This document shows positions 24,442 through 32,584 of a stretch of DNA of 64,000 bases, in pieces. The notes below the pieces were generated by a model. It had not been told where the DNA came from, ran no database searches, and saw nothing but the letters and a program-made list of their open reading frames with translations. Position 1 is the first letter of the stretch; every line of letters starts with the position of its first letter. This DNA comes from an uncultured Eubacteriales bacterium (GTDB lineage: Bacteria; Bacillota; Clostridia; Oscillospirales; CAG-272). The stretch spans positions 62,001-126,000 of the forward strand of contig CAKXXW010000001.1 in the NCBI GenBank assembly GCA_934378145.1, in the 5' to 3' direction. The translations under genes were made by a program, and so were the position numbers.

Positions 24442-27234
24442 TCACTGATCGGTCCCGCCGGCACTCATATCGTCATTTGCAACCTTTTCGTAGAATTCCT
24501 GCTTGGTGATAAGGATCCTGCGCGGTTTGTTTCCGTCAGCCTCGCTGACATATCCCATATCGTACATCTGGTCGATGATCTTCGCCGCCTTGCCGTAGCC
24601 TATCGACAGCTTTCTCTGAAGCAGAGAGGTTGAGATCTTGCCCTCGTTCACGGCGATCTCGACCGCCTGTCTGAATTTCACATCCGAGCTGTCGTCGTTC
24701 ATATCGGCGGCATCGAGCGCGGCGCCTCCGACCTTCTTTTCTCCGACATTCGCCGCAGCAGCCTCCATGCTGTCCATAAAGGCGCTGTTGTACTCGACCG
24801 GATCATTGTGCGTCTTGATATAATCGACGACATCCGAGACTTCCTTATCCTCAAGGAAGGCACCCTGCACTCTCATGGGCTTTGAAAGTCCCACAGGCGA
24901 GAAGAGCATGTCTCCGTGACCGATAAGCTTCTCGGCACCGGATATATCGATTATAGTTCTCGAGTCGACCTGCGACTTGACCGTGCAGGCGATACGCGAA
25001 GGAACATTCGCCTTGATAAGACCCGTGATTACATCGACCGACGGACGCTGGGTACCGATTATCAGGTGTATACCGACGGCACGCGCCTTCTGCGCGATCC
25101 TCGTGATGAACTGCTCGACATCGTTCTTCGCCATCATCATAAGGTCGGCAAGCTCGTCGATAACGATTATCAGCTTCGGCAGATATTCCCTGTCGGGATC
25201 GTTTGCGGTCATCTTGTTGTAGGCGTCGATCTCACGAACTCCGACATCCTCGATAAGGGTATATCTTCTCTCCATCTCGGCAACAGCCGAGGCGAGCGCG
25301 CCCGCCGCCTTTCTCGGGTCGCTGATTATCGGGCAGTAGAGGTGAGGTATATGCTGATAGATGCTGAATTCGACCTTCTTCGGGTCGATCATGATGAGCT
25401 TTACCTTATCGGGCGGGTTCTTGTAAAGCAGACTGCACACTATGCAGTTTATACATACAGACTTACCCGAGCCGGTAGTACCAGCTATTATCATATGAGG
25501 CATCTTCTTTATGTCGAAGTAGACATTCTTTCCGGCGACATCCTGTCCGAGAGCTACCGTCAGCGGAGAGGAATTCCGGAAGGCGTCGGTGTCGATAAGG
25601 GTTCTGAGATGCACTATCGCCTGCACCTCGTTCGGCACCTCGACGCCGACGGCGGGCTTATTCGGGATAGGCGCCTCGATCCTCACTCCGACGGTCGCAA
25701 GGCTCATCGCTATATCGTCGACAAGGTTCGAGATCGAGCGTACTCTGACGCCCGCCTCGGGGACGACCTCATATCGTGTTATCGTAGGACCTATCGAATA
25801 TCCGATGTCCTTTACCCTTATATCGAAGCTCTCGAGCGTCTCACGCAGTTTTTTCTTTGTTTCGGCGATCGACTCAGAAAGGTCAGCCTTCGATGTCGTG
25901 TCGGCTATCAGAAGATCTATCGGAGGCGGATCGTAAGCGGGCTTTTCGGGTTCGGCGGGAGCGGGCGCAGACTCTTCTTCGGGCGCACTGTCCTCAGGTT
26001 TGCCTCCGGCAAAGAAGGCATCATCCTCGTCGTCAGCCATGACCTGTCCGGCGGCAAGCTCCTCTTCGGCAGGCGCTTTCTTTTCCTCCGAATTGAAGAC
26101 ATTGTCAAGCCTGAAATCATCGGGATCAAGCTCTTTACGGCCATCATCCGGATCCGAAGGCTCCCCGTGCTTTTCTTCGGCTTCCGTCTCCGGATCGTCC
26201 TTGACGGCATCCGAAAATTCTCTGCACGGATCATCCTCGACGACCGGGATATCCTCTTCGGTGTTTTCTTCGGCGACAGGCTCTTCCCTGACTTTTTTGG
26301 TTATGTGAATGAAACCGCGACGCTTTTTGCCGCTGTCCTCTTCGGGTTCGGGCGAGGGCGTTTCTTCATCGTCAAAATCACGCTGACGGCGGCGATATTC
26401 GTCCGCCTGCTCTGCCTCTGCCTCGCGGCGGAGCCTGTCGGCTTCACGACGGCGCTCGGCGTTGAGCTTGTGCCTTGCCTTTATCATATTGATGACATTG
26501 TTCGGCGTAAGTCCGCAGAGGAATATCACGAGCAGGACTATCACGGGAATTATCAGTATCAGCGAGCCTGCCTGCTTGAGTCCTATATAGCAAAGCCAAC
26601 CGAGCGAGCCGCCGAGGACTCCTCCGCCCGCAGCAGTATTTTTACCGTGAAGCCCGAAAAGCTCACCGAAACCGGGGAAGGCACCGACATTGTTTATACC
26701 GTCGTATATGACCTCGCAGAGCATCGAGCTGAGAAGCACCACGCAGCCCATCATAATGAGCGCTCCGGTAAGACTCAGATTGAGCTTTTTCGTTATCGGG
26801 ATCCGCCTGTCGATAAGCTTCTTCCAAAGTATTCCGAAGTAGACCGCCGCCGGAACGAAAAGATATGCTCCGACGCCGAACATCCCGGCAAGGAAGCGGT
26901 AAAGCCCCTCTCCGACCTTCCCGAGTATGTTTCTGTCACCCGCAAGCCCGAAGGCATCGCGCGTCAGAAAGCATACGAAGAGGAAGAGCGCAAAGACAAA
27001 CCACACAAAAGGCAGTATCTGATGCACTATCTTTTCGGACGGTGCTACATACCGGATCTTCGCCGATGCCGATGTTTTTTTCTGACCGGAAGGCGAGCCT
27101 TTCCGAACTGCGGGCGCATTCCCCGAAACGCCCCTCGACGCCGGAAGGCTCTTACCTCCGGTCCCCTTTCCCGAAGAAGGCTTTTCCGTGATATTCAGCT
27201 TTTTCTTCGGTGAATTTCCGTTTTTTTCAGCCAT
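24442..27234 (-). CDS. ftsK: DNA translocase FtsK/SpoIIIE
   Basis: Pumps DNA at division septa or into the forespore. The 930-residue protein has four N-terminal membrane helices (about 75-250), a long Asp/Glu-rich linker (about 270-440), then the motor: ITRYEVVPEAGVRVRSI (alpha), Walker A AGTTGSGKSVCIN, DPKKVEFSIYQHIPHL, Walker B LIIVIDELADLMM, GTQRPSVDVITGLIKANVPS, and a C-terminal winged-helix gamma domain (LLQRKLSIGYGKAAKIIDQM) that reads orienting DNA motifs. As the organism sporulates it may act as SpoIIIE. The start at 27234 has AAGGAGAGGGG just upstream. Confidence 0.94.
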   Translation of the reverse strand: MAEKNGNSPKKKLNITEKPSSGKGTGGKSLPASRGVSGNAPAVRKGSPSGQKKTSASAKIRYVAPSEKIVHQILPFVWFVFALFLFVCFLTRDAFGLAGDRNILGKVGEGLYRFLAGMFGVGAYLFVPAAVYFGILWKKLIDRRIPITKKLNLSLTGALIMMGCVVLLSSMLCEVIYDGINNVGAFPGFGELFGLHGKNTAAGGGVLGGSLGWLCYIGLKQAGSLILIIPVIVLLVIFLCGLTPNNVINMIKARHKLNAERRREADRLRREAEAEQADEYRRRQRDFDDEETPSPEPEEDSGKKRRGFIHITKKVREEPVAEENTEEDIPVVEDDPCREFSDAVKDDPETEAEEKHGEPSDPDDGRKELDPDDFRLDNVFNSEEKKAPAEEELAAGQVMADDEDDAFFAGGKPEDSAPEEESAPAPAEPEKPAYDPPPIDLLIADTTSKADLSESIAETKKKLRETLESFDIRVKDIGYSIGPTITRYEVVPEAGVRVRSISNLVDDIAMSLATVGVRIEAPIPNKPAVGVEVPNEVQAIVHLRTLIDTDAFRNSSPLTVALGQDVAGKNVYFDIKKMPHMIIAGTTGSGKSVCINCIVCSLLYKNPPDKVKLIMIDPKKVEFSIYQHIPHLYCPIISDPRKAAGALASAVAEMERRYTLIEDVGVREIDAYNKMTANDPDREYLPKLIIVIDELADLMMMAKNDVEQFITRIAQKARAVGIHLIIGTQRPSVDVITGLIKANVPSRIACTVKSQVDSRTIIDISGAEKLIGHGDMLFSPVGLSKPMRVQGAFLEDKEVSDVVDYIKTHNDPVEYNSAFMDSMEAAAANVGEKKVGGAALDAADMNDDSSDVKFRQAVEIAVNEGKISTSLLQRKLSIGYGKAAKIIDQMYDMGYVSEADGNKPRRILITKQEFYEKVANDDMSAGGTDQ

Positions 27235-27316
27235 TATTCCCCTCTCCTTGCCGCTTCTCGGCAAAGTAAAACTTTATTTTTTCCAAAAGCCCCAAACTCA
27301 AGGGATACATAGTAAA

Positions 27317-27345
27317 AGTATATCATATCTTTTCCTTTTTTTCAA
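27317..27345 (-). promoter_or_regulatory. Promoter of ftsK
   Basis: Minus strand TTGAAA (27340-27345), 17 bp, TATACT (27317-27322), giving a leader of about 75 nt. The rest of 27235-27436 shows no other gene. Confidence 0.75.
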
Positions 27346-27436
27346 GGCGTAGGTCCAATATTACATATTTTATTTTTTACGGCAAAGAATAGTTATGTCA
27401 ACGGGAAACAAAAAGCACTTCGGAGAGGAAAACGAA

Positions 27437-27829
27437 ATGGTTGAACAGAAAATACAGGACAAAAAGAAAACACTGATAAAGCTCCTCCTTCTCGGAACGG
27501 CGGCGGGATTCGTAAACGGACTTCTCGGCTCCGGGGGAGGGATACTCGTGGTATTCGGGCTGACGCCGCTCATCGCCGACAGCAACGGCAAGCGCGATGT
27601 GTTCGCAAACGCACTTGCCGTGATGATACCTGTGTCTCTCGTCTCGGCAATAAGCTATATCTCGGCGGGGCGGACGGATCTTGAGGGCTTCGGCGCCTAC
27701 ATCATTCCCGCGGCGATCGGCGGAGTCATAGGAGCATTCCTGCTCGACAAAATAAGAGTCCCCGTCATAAAAAAGCTCTTTGCCGCGCTCGTTATCTGGT
27801 CGGGGATATATCTTATGATGAGGAAATAA
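27437..27829 (+). CDS. Half-size TauE/SafE (TSUP) transporter, first subunit
   Basis: A 130-residue membrane protein with four helices, starting LLLLGTAAGFVNGLLGSGGG, the conserved glycine-rich repeat of TauE/SafE anion exporters. Full-length members have about 250 residues and two such repeats; here each repeat is its own gene. The start at 27437 has GGAGAGG upstream; an ATG at 27395 has none. The stop is 4 nt before the second half-size gene. It probably forms a heterodimer to move sulfite, sulfoacetate or another organic anion (inference). Confidence 0.85.
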   Translation: MVEQKIQDKKKTLIKLLLLGTAAGFVNGLLGSGGGILVVFGLTPLIADSNGKRDVFANALAVMIPVSLVSAISYISAGRTDLEGFGAYIIPAAIGGVIGAFLLDKIRVPVIKKLFAALVIWSGIYLMMRK

Positions 27830-27833
27830 AGTT

Positions 27834-28220
27834 ATGCAGATCCTTAATATCGTCGCCGCATTTATAATAGCGATCCTATCCGGGATGGGGATCGGGAGCG
27901 GGGGTCTCTTCACCATTTGGCTGACCGCCGTCGCAGGAACGCCTCAGCTCGCCGCGCAGGGACTCAATCTGCTCTTCTTCCTGTTCTCGGGCGGTGCGTC
28001 GATGACGGTGCATCTCAGCCGGAGAAAGATATATTGGGGCGCTGTGATGATCCTCGCCGTCTCGGGCGTTGTCGGAACGCTCGCGGGCAGCTTTGTCGCC
28101 GGTCTGCTGCCCGTACATGCGATAAGGACTATCTTCGGTGCAACTCTTATGGTGTCCGGCATAGCCTCTCTCTTATCAAATAAAAAAAGAAAGGATCCCG
28201 ACGGATCCCCTCAAAAATGA
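27834..28220 (+). CDS. Half-size TauE/SafE (TSUP) transporter, second subunit
   Basis: A 128-residue membrane protein with four helices and the second version of the family repeat, FIIAILSGMGIGSGGLFTIW. It is not a frameshifted continuation of the previous gene: each has its own Shine-Dalgarno (GAGGAAA here) and initiator. The C-terminus is charged (KKRKDPDGSPQK). Paired half-size TSUP genes occur in Clostridia and would assemble to the eight-helix unit found fused elsewhere. Confidence 0.85.
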   Translation: MQILNIVAAFIIAILSGMGIGSGGLFTIWLTAVAGTPQLAAQGLNLLFFLFSGGASMTVHLSRRKIYWGAVMILAVSGVVGTLAGSFVAGLLPVHAIRTIFGATLMVSGIASLLSNKKRKDPDGSPQK

Positions 28221-28247
28221 TCATTTGCGAAGGCAAAGGTCTGCCCT

Positions 28248-28808
28248 TCACCCGTTCTTTATCGTGCGGCGCAGCTTCACTCGAATCCTGCGCAGGGCGT
28301 TGTTTATCGACTTTGTGTCGCGTCCGAGCGTCTCCGCGATAGACACGGGCGACATTCCCGATATGTGAAGGCTCCAGACCCTGTTTTCAAATTCGGAAAG
28401 GCTCTCGCGTATCCTGTCGTTAAGCTCACCGATGCTCTCCTTCTCGATAAGGGCGCCGATCGGGTCGTCGCGTTCCTGAAGCGTTCCCGCCTCGTCAAGC
28501 GTCGTCGTGAGCGGCACGCGGCGTTTCTGCGTCCTGAGATGTGATATAAGTCCGCGCTCGACGCATATCTTCGCGTAAAGCCCGAAATCGGTGTCGCGCT
28601 CGGGGTCATATCCGGCGACGGCTTTGCAGAAGTATATCGTTGCCTCCTGCCTCAGGTCATCCTCGTCAAGCGGCAGAGTCCCACCCGAATACTTCTTCAC
28701 CGCGGCACTTATCAGAGGCGCGTAAAGCTCAAGAAGACGCGAAAACGCCTTCTCTTCTCCGTTCTTCGCGCCGTCGATCAGCCGCACAAGCTCAGGATTG
28801 CCCGCCAT
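28248..28808 (-). CDS. Sigma-70 family factor resembling SigH (Spo0H)
   Basis: A 186-residue sigma factor with region 2 (LPLDEDDLRQEATIYFCKAV, then YDPERDTDFGLYAKICVERG) and a region 4 helix-turn-helix (MSPVSIAETLGRDTKSINNA) followed by LRRIRVKLR. The KSINNALRRIRVKL end is close to SigH of Clostridia, the transition-state sigma that starts sporulation, but the protein is shorter than typical SigH and could be a paralogue. It follows the DUF4364 gene after 18 nt on the same strand. Confidence 0.75.
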   Translation of the reverse strand: MAGNPELVRLIDGAKNGEEKAFSRLLELYAPLISAAVKKYSGGTLPLDEDDLRQEATIYFCKAVAGYDPERDTDFGLYAKICVERGLISHLRTQKRRVPLTTTLDEAGTLQERDDPIGALIEKESIGELNDRIRESLSEFENRVWSLHISGMSPVSIAETLGRDTKSINNALRRIRVKLRRTIKNG

Positions 28809-28826
28809 AAAGGTAGTTCACCGCCT

Positions 28827-29378
28827 TCAGTCAAAAAGATAGTTCACATTTCCCGCAAGAAGCGCGACCATTCCGCGATAGATAGCCTCGGGGCGGTCGC
28901 GGAAGTTGTCCTTCATCCGCTCGGCGCGGTTCTCGCTGTCAACGGCGAGCGACGCCGACATAATGACCCTGCCCTTCTCGGTCATGGTGAAGGTCACATC
29001 GTAGCTTCCGTCGGGCTGTCTCTCGGAATGGCAGGAGGTCACAATCCCGCGGCGGCGGAAATCGAGGTAGCGGAGCGCCCCCGCAAGGCTCTTGTCAAGT
29101 ATCGAGTCAAGTATATCGCTCTTGAGTGCGCCGGCGACGATCCTGCCCTTGTCGGTGACGGCGAAAATATCGTTGCCCTCGGGATCCTTGCCGACATTGT
29201 CGATAAGCCCGTCGCGGAGCATCTCGTGAAATCCTTCGGCAAAATCAAGGTACATAACATAGTCCGTCTGCATGACTATATCGTTAAGCGTCACGAAATC
29301 GAGCGGATAATTGATATTCTCCATAAGGTAAAGGACAAATATCTTGACATTTTTCTTACTTCCGATAAGCGAACTCAT
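28827..29378 (-). CDS. DUF4364 family winged-helix protein
   Basis: A 183-residue protein matching the Clostridia family DUF4364, which has a PadR/MarR-like winged helix at the N-terminus (KIFVLYLMENINYPLDFVTL, IFAVTDKGRIV) and a C-terminal beta-rich domain (YDVTFTMTEKGRVIMSASLA). Function is unknown; a DNA-binding or dimerisation role is inferred from the fold. It is co-transcribed with the SigH-like gene. Confidence 0.8.
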   Translation of the reverse strand: MSSLIGSKKNVKIFVLYLMENINYPLDFVTLNDIVMQTDYVMYLDFAEGFHEMLRDGLIDNVGKDPEGNDIFAVTDKGRIVAGALKSDILDSILDKSLAGALRYLDFRRRGIVTSCHSERQPDGSYDVTFTMTEKGRVIMSASLAVDSENRAERMKDNFRDRPEAIYRGMVALLAGNVNYLFD

Positions 29379-29408
29379 AAATACCCCCCATTTTAAGGCT
29401 CTTATCTT

Positions 29409-29437
29409 ATTTTAGCACCTTTTGCGATTTTTTTCAA
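29409..29437 (-). promoter_or_regulatory. Promoter of the DUF4364 - sigma factor pair
   Basis: Minus strand TTGAAA (29432-29437), 17 bp, TAAAAT (29409-29414), about 25 nt upstream of the GGGGGG Shine-Dalgarno region of the DUF4364 gene. Confidence 0.7.
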
Positions 29438-29517
29438 GAGAAGAATCGCATCGTGCGAAAAATAAAATATACTGTACTGACGGCTTTTCTTTTTTGCCGG
29501 CAAAAGGAGGTACAGGC

Positions 29518-30867
29518 GTGTCCCCTGTAAACGAATATCTTGAAAAAATATACCTCGGCGCAAAAAAGCGCGACGGGGATCAGAAGGAATTTCTTCAGGC
29601 TCTGCGTGAGGCTCTTCCGGGCATCGGCTGTGTGCTTGAAGCTCACCCCGAATATATGAAGGCAGGGATCGTTCCCCGCCTTGTCGAACCCGAGCGTGCG
29701 ATCGGCTTCCGCGTGAGCTGGATCGACGATTCGGGAGAGGTCAATGTCAACCGCGGCTTCCGTGTGCAGTACAGCTCGGCGATAGGGCCTTATAAGGGCG
29801 GACTTCGCTTTCACCCGGGCGTAAACCTTTCGGTGATGAAGTTTCTCGGCTTCGAGCAGTGCTTCAAGAATGCCCTCACGGGGCTTTCGATGGGCGGAGG
29901 CAAGGGCGGCGCGGACTTTGACCCGAAGGGCAGGAGCGACTCCGAGATCATGCGATTCTGCCAATCCTTCATGACCGAGCTTGAAAAGCACATCGGGCAG
30001 TTCACCGACATCCCGGCGGGCGATATAGGCGTCGGCGAGCGCGAAATAGGCTACCTCTTCGGGCAGTTCAAACGGCTCCGCAACGAACATTCGGGCGCCA
30101 TAACCGGCAAGGGTCTGACCTATGGAGGCTCTCGTGTGCGGACGCAGGCGACGGGCTACGGGGTCTGCTACTTCACCGAAAGTATGCTGAAACAGCGCGG
30201 GCTTTCGCTCGACGGAATGAATGCCGTCGTCTCGGGCTCGGGAAATGTGGCGCTCTACTGTGCCGAAAAGGCGGCAGCCCTCGGCGCAAGGGTCGTCGCA
30301 ATGAGCGATTCGTCGGGCTATGTATTCTCACCGCACGGGATAGACACGGGGCTTATGAAACGGATAAAGGAGAAAGACCGCGCGCGCATCTCCGAATACG
30401 CAAAGCAGGCGGAGGGCGCGGACTTCTTCCCCGACTGCCGCGGGATATGGGGCGTAAAATTCGATATAGCCTTTCCCTGCGCGACGCAGAACGAGCTTGA
30501 CGGTGACTCGGCGGAAGCCCTCGTAAGAAACGGCACCGTGGCAATAGCAGAGGGCGCAAATATGCCAAGCACGCCCGAAGCAACGGAAATATTCCGCAAA
30601 AGCGGGATCCTTTTCGCGCCCGCGAAGGCGGCAAATGCGGGAGGCGTCGCCGTGAGCGGACTTGAAATGGCACAGAACAGCGCAAGGCTGAGCTGGAGTT
30701 CGGACGAGGTCGACACGCGCCTTCGCACGATCATGCGGCAGATATACGAGAATTGCTTCGCGGCGGCGGAAGAATACGGATACCAGAGCGACCTTGCGCG
30801 CGGCGCGAATATCGCGGGCTTTTCCCGCATCGCCGAGGCAATGCTCGCACAGGGCGTGGCGTATTGA
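29518..30867 (+). CDS. gdhA: NADP-type glutamate dehydrogenase
   Basis: Assimilates ammonium by reductive amination of 2-oxoglutarate. The 449-residue product has the substrate domain with YKGGLRFHPGVNLSVMKFLG and the catalytic-lysine motif MGGGKGGADFDPKGRSDSE, GDIGVGEREIGYLFG, and a Rossmann domain with VSGSGNVALYCAEKAA. Length fits the hexameric small GDH class. The start is a GTG at 29518 with AGGAGG 8 nt upstream; the frame stays open further upstream without a Shine-Dalgarno. Cofactor preference is inferred from similarity, not proven. Confidence 0.94.
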   Translation: MSPVNEYLEKIYLGAKKRDGDQKEFLQALREALPGIGCVLEAHPEYMKAGIVPRLVEPERAIGFRVSWIDDSGEVNVNRGFRVQYSSAIGPYKGGLRFHPGVNLSVMKFLGFEQCFKNALTGLSMGGGKGGADFDPKGRSDSEIMRFCQSFMTELEKHIGQFTDIPAGDIGVGEREIGYLFGQFKRLRNEHSGAITGKGLTYGGSRVRTQATGYGVCYFTESMLKQRGLSLDGMNAVVSGSGNVALYCAEKAAALGARVVAMSDSSGYVFSPHGIDTGLMKRIKEKDRARISEYAKQAEGADFFPDCRGIWGVKFDIAFPCATQNELDGDSAEALVRNGTVAIAEGANMPSTPEATEIFRKSGILFAPAKAANAGGVAVSGLEMAQNSARLSWSSDEVDTRLRTIMRQIYENCFAAAEEYGYQSDLARGANIAGFSRIAEAMLAQGVAY

Positions 30868-30893
30868 GGCAAGACTTAGTAATATAAAATGCC

Positions 30894-30917
30894 CGCCGCG
30901 AGGAAATCCTCGCGGCG
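30894..30917. terminator. GC-rich hairpin 3' of prepilin gene A and of gdhA
   Basis: CGCCGCGAGGA pairs with TCCTCGCGGCG around AA, between convergent stops, with ATAAAAT/ATTTTAT outside it. The same core (GCCGCGAGGAAATCCTCGCG) occurs 3' of the second prepilin gene at 58045-58078. Confidence 0.75.
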
Positions 30918-30955
30918 GCGAATTTTATGTACCGTATCTTACTTTATAGGTTGTT

Positions 30956-32314
30956 TCAGCTGCGCCACTTTGCCTTGAGAGCATCAACGGTTGTAATGGC
31001 TTCCCACTCACCCGTTGCCTCAACAAGTACAAGAGCGTCACCCTTGTAGCCGTAAGCAACATAGCTCTTGGTTCCGTTGCCATCTATTCCCTTTAAACTG
31101 TAAACATATTTATCCTGATCCTTGACCGTTACAGTATTTTTTGAAGCCCAATCCGAAGCCACTGTATTGCCGTTTGCAAACTTCTGCTCAAGATCGGAAT
31201 CTTCGTATATACTCATCGCTGAGCTGCTTATGTTTATATTCGCTTCACCCTCAAATTTTACAGCACTTGAAAGCCCTACTTTACCAACAACCAGACCGGA
31301 TCTGCCGCCGGTTGTCTTTACCTTAACATTTTCAAGAGTAATGGTGTTTTTAAGTGTAAGCATAGCTGCTCCGCTCTGCATACCGCCGACAAGAGCGCCG
31401 ACATCTCTGTGACCGATAACCGAGCAATTCTTAAGCGTTACATTGTCAAACACAGCTTTGGGACTACCATTAAGGCATCCGATCACAATTCCGACCTGTC
31501 CGGCTTCGGGAGTTTTTACATTGATATTTTCAAATGCAACATCTTTAATGGTTACGGTGCCGCCACCGCAATATGCAATAATTCCGCCTGAATAATACTC
31601 AGCTTTAATGCCCTGAGCGTTTCGTACAGTTTCTGTTTCAAGCTGAATATTGTTTGTGACATTCTTTATCGTTACCTGTGTACCCTCGGTTGCGCTGCAT
31701 ATTGTAAGTTTTGTGTTGACATTGCGGAAAACACACATAGCGCCTTTAAGGTCAAGGCTCTGGGTGAGTTTTATCTCAAGTTCGCCGGTGACTTTACCAT
31801 TGTTGTATTCTTCAACTACCCACGCATACTGCTCGGGCTTGCTGACCGTTGCGGTTGTTTTGCCGTTATCTGTCTTATAATTATCACCCTCGAGCTTCTC
31901 CATCTTCGCCACGGTCATGCTGAGCGAGAGCCAGTCATGGTCGCCCTGAAGCTGCCCCTTACGCTCGGTAGGATAAATGATCTCGTTGGTTGTGTCGTCG
32001 ACATAAACGATCTGATTCGCCTGCTTGTCGTAATAGTAGCTTCTGCCGGCGTAAAGCGGCTTGTAGCTCTCGACCGAATATCCCGAATCCTCGAAGAGGT
32101 CGTAGACATCGAGGATCGAGTCAACTCCGTCGGTGACATTCGCCATGGCAAGGAATGTGTTCATATTCTTTGCTGCCTGAATGTCATTCGACTCATTAGC
32201 CTTCTGAATAAGGCTTGCGAAGGTCGGGATAAGCACTGCCGCGAGAATGGCGATAATCGCAATCACGATGACCAACTCAACGATAGTGAAACCCTTTTTG
32301 TTGCTTCTTTTCAT
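30956..32314 (-). CDS. Prepilin-like protein A with beta-helix-type C-terminal domain
   Basis: A 452-residue protein with a class III (type IV prepilin) signal: MKRSNKKG, cleavage before FTIVE, then VIVIAIIAILAAVLIPTF, so it should be processed by a prepilin peptidase and inserted or assembled by a pilus-like machine. The rest is far larger than a pilin: residues 90-210 are unrecognised and 210-400 contain repeated strands such as GGGTVTIKDVAFENINVK and DNVTLKNCSVIGHRDVGALV, typical of right-handed beta-helix/GLUG-like adhesive domains. Shine-Dalgarno AAAGGAG is 8 nt before 32314. No pilus assembly gene is in the window. Codon and base composition of the C-terminal part is AT-richer than the neighbours. 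Confidence 0.85.
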   Translation of the reverse strand: MKRSNKKGFTIVELVIVIAIIAILAAVLIPTFASLIQKANESNDIQAAKNMNTFLAMANVTDGVDSILDVYDLFEDSGYSVESYKPLYAGRSYYYDKQANQIVYVDDTTNEIIYPTERKGQLQGDHDWLSLSMTVAKMEKLEGDNYKTDNGKTTATVSKPEQYAWVVEEYNNGKVTGELEIKLTQSLDLKGAMCVFRNVNTKLTICSATEGTQVTIKNVTNNIQLETETVRNAQGIKAEYYSGGIIAYCGGGTVTIKDVAFENINVKTPEAGQVGIVIGCLNGSPKAVFDNVTLKNCSVIGHRDVGALVGGMQSGAAMLTLKNTITLENVKVKTTGGRSGLVVGKVGLSSAVKFEGEANINISSSAMSIYEDSDLEQKFANGNTVASDWASKNTVTVKDQDKYVYSLKGIDGNGTKSYVAYGYKGDALVLVEATGEWEAITTVDALKAKWRS

Positions 32315-32366
32315 GGTTTTTTCTCCTTTTTTGAATTGTTTTTCGCGGTAAGACGCGATATATTTT

Positions 32367-32389
32367 CGCAGAGTTACCAACTCTACGAA
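32367..32389. promoter_or_regulatory. 23-bp dyad in the leader of prepilin gene A
   Basis: TCGCAGAGTT, ACC, AACTCTACGA: a near-perfect inverted repeat. The same dyad occurs at 32514-32536 beside the opposite promoter, and at both equivalent places in copy B. It may be a regulator site or an RNA hairpin of nine base pairs with a three-base loop. Confidence 0.7.
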
Positions 32390-32480
32390 GTCAAAAGGGC
32401 TTTTAAGACCATAAAAATGAAGCGCTCGTGGTACTTGTTCACAAATGAATGGATAAACAAAATATTTTTTTGAAATTCTA

Positions 32481-32509
32481 TTGACATTGAGGGCAATATG
32501 TGGTATACT
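32481..32509 (+). promoter_or_regulatory. Divergent promoter upstream of prepilin gene A
   Basis: TTGACA (32481-32486), 17 bp ending TGTGG, TATACT (32504-32509), pointing away from the prepilin gene. Only about 50 nt separate its start point from a terminator. Confidence 0.8.
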
Positions 32510-32514
32510 TGTGT

Positions 32515-32567
32515 CGTAGAGTTGGTAACTTTACGAAAAAAACCTCGCAGGAATCTGCGAGGTTTTT
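32515..32567 (+). ncRNA. Candidate ~52-nt small RNA A
   Basis: The divergent promoter predicts a transcript starting at about 32515. It would consist of a hairpin (CGTAGAGTT/AACTTTACG, loop GGT) and a terminator (AACCTCGCAG/CTGCGAGGTT then TTTTT), with no open reading frame. The first hairpin repeats, in the same sense, the hairpin of the prepilin mRNA leader, so the arms could pair between the two RNAs. An equivalent unit lies at 60144-60196. Confidence 0.45.
32536..32567. terminator. Bidirectional terminator between pcrA and cassette A
   Basis: CCTCGCAG pairs with CTGCGAGG, with AAAAAAA on the left and TTTTT on the right. It can end pcrA (minus strand) and the short plus-strand transcript. 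Confidence 0.88.
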
Positions 32568-32584
32568 CTTTATTTTTTGATTTT

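Larger units (their letters stand above)
32196..32573. repeat. 378-bp duplicated block, copy A (prepilin leader and N-terminus)
   Basis: This block matches 59825-60202 throughout, base for base in register with no insertion or deletion. It covers the first 40 codons of the prepilin gene, its Shine-Dalgarno, the leader, a divergent plus-strand promoter, two copies of a 23-bp dyad and a terminator. Divergence is concentrated in about 20 bp at 32424-32440 and in the promoter spacer, which argues that the rest is under selection or was copied recently. Confidence 0.9.

Noticed and set aside
24916..27213. Plus-strand open frame of 765 codons opposite ftsK
   Set aside because: It is a shadow of the GC-rich codon pattern of ftsK; composition is Arg/Leu/Tyr-rich with no recognisable domain or ribosome site.
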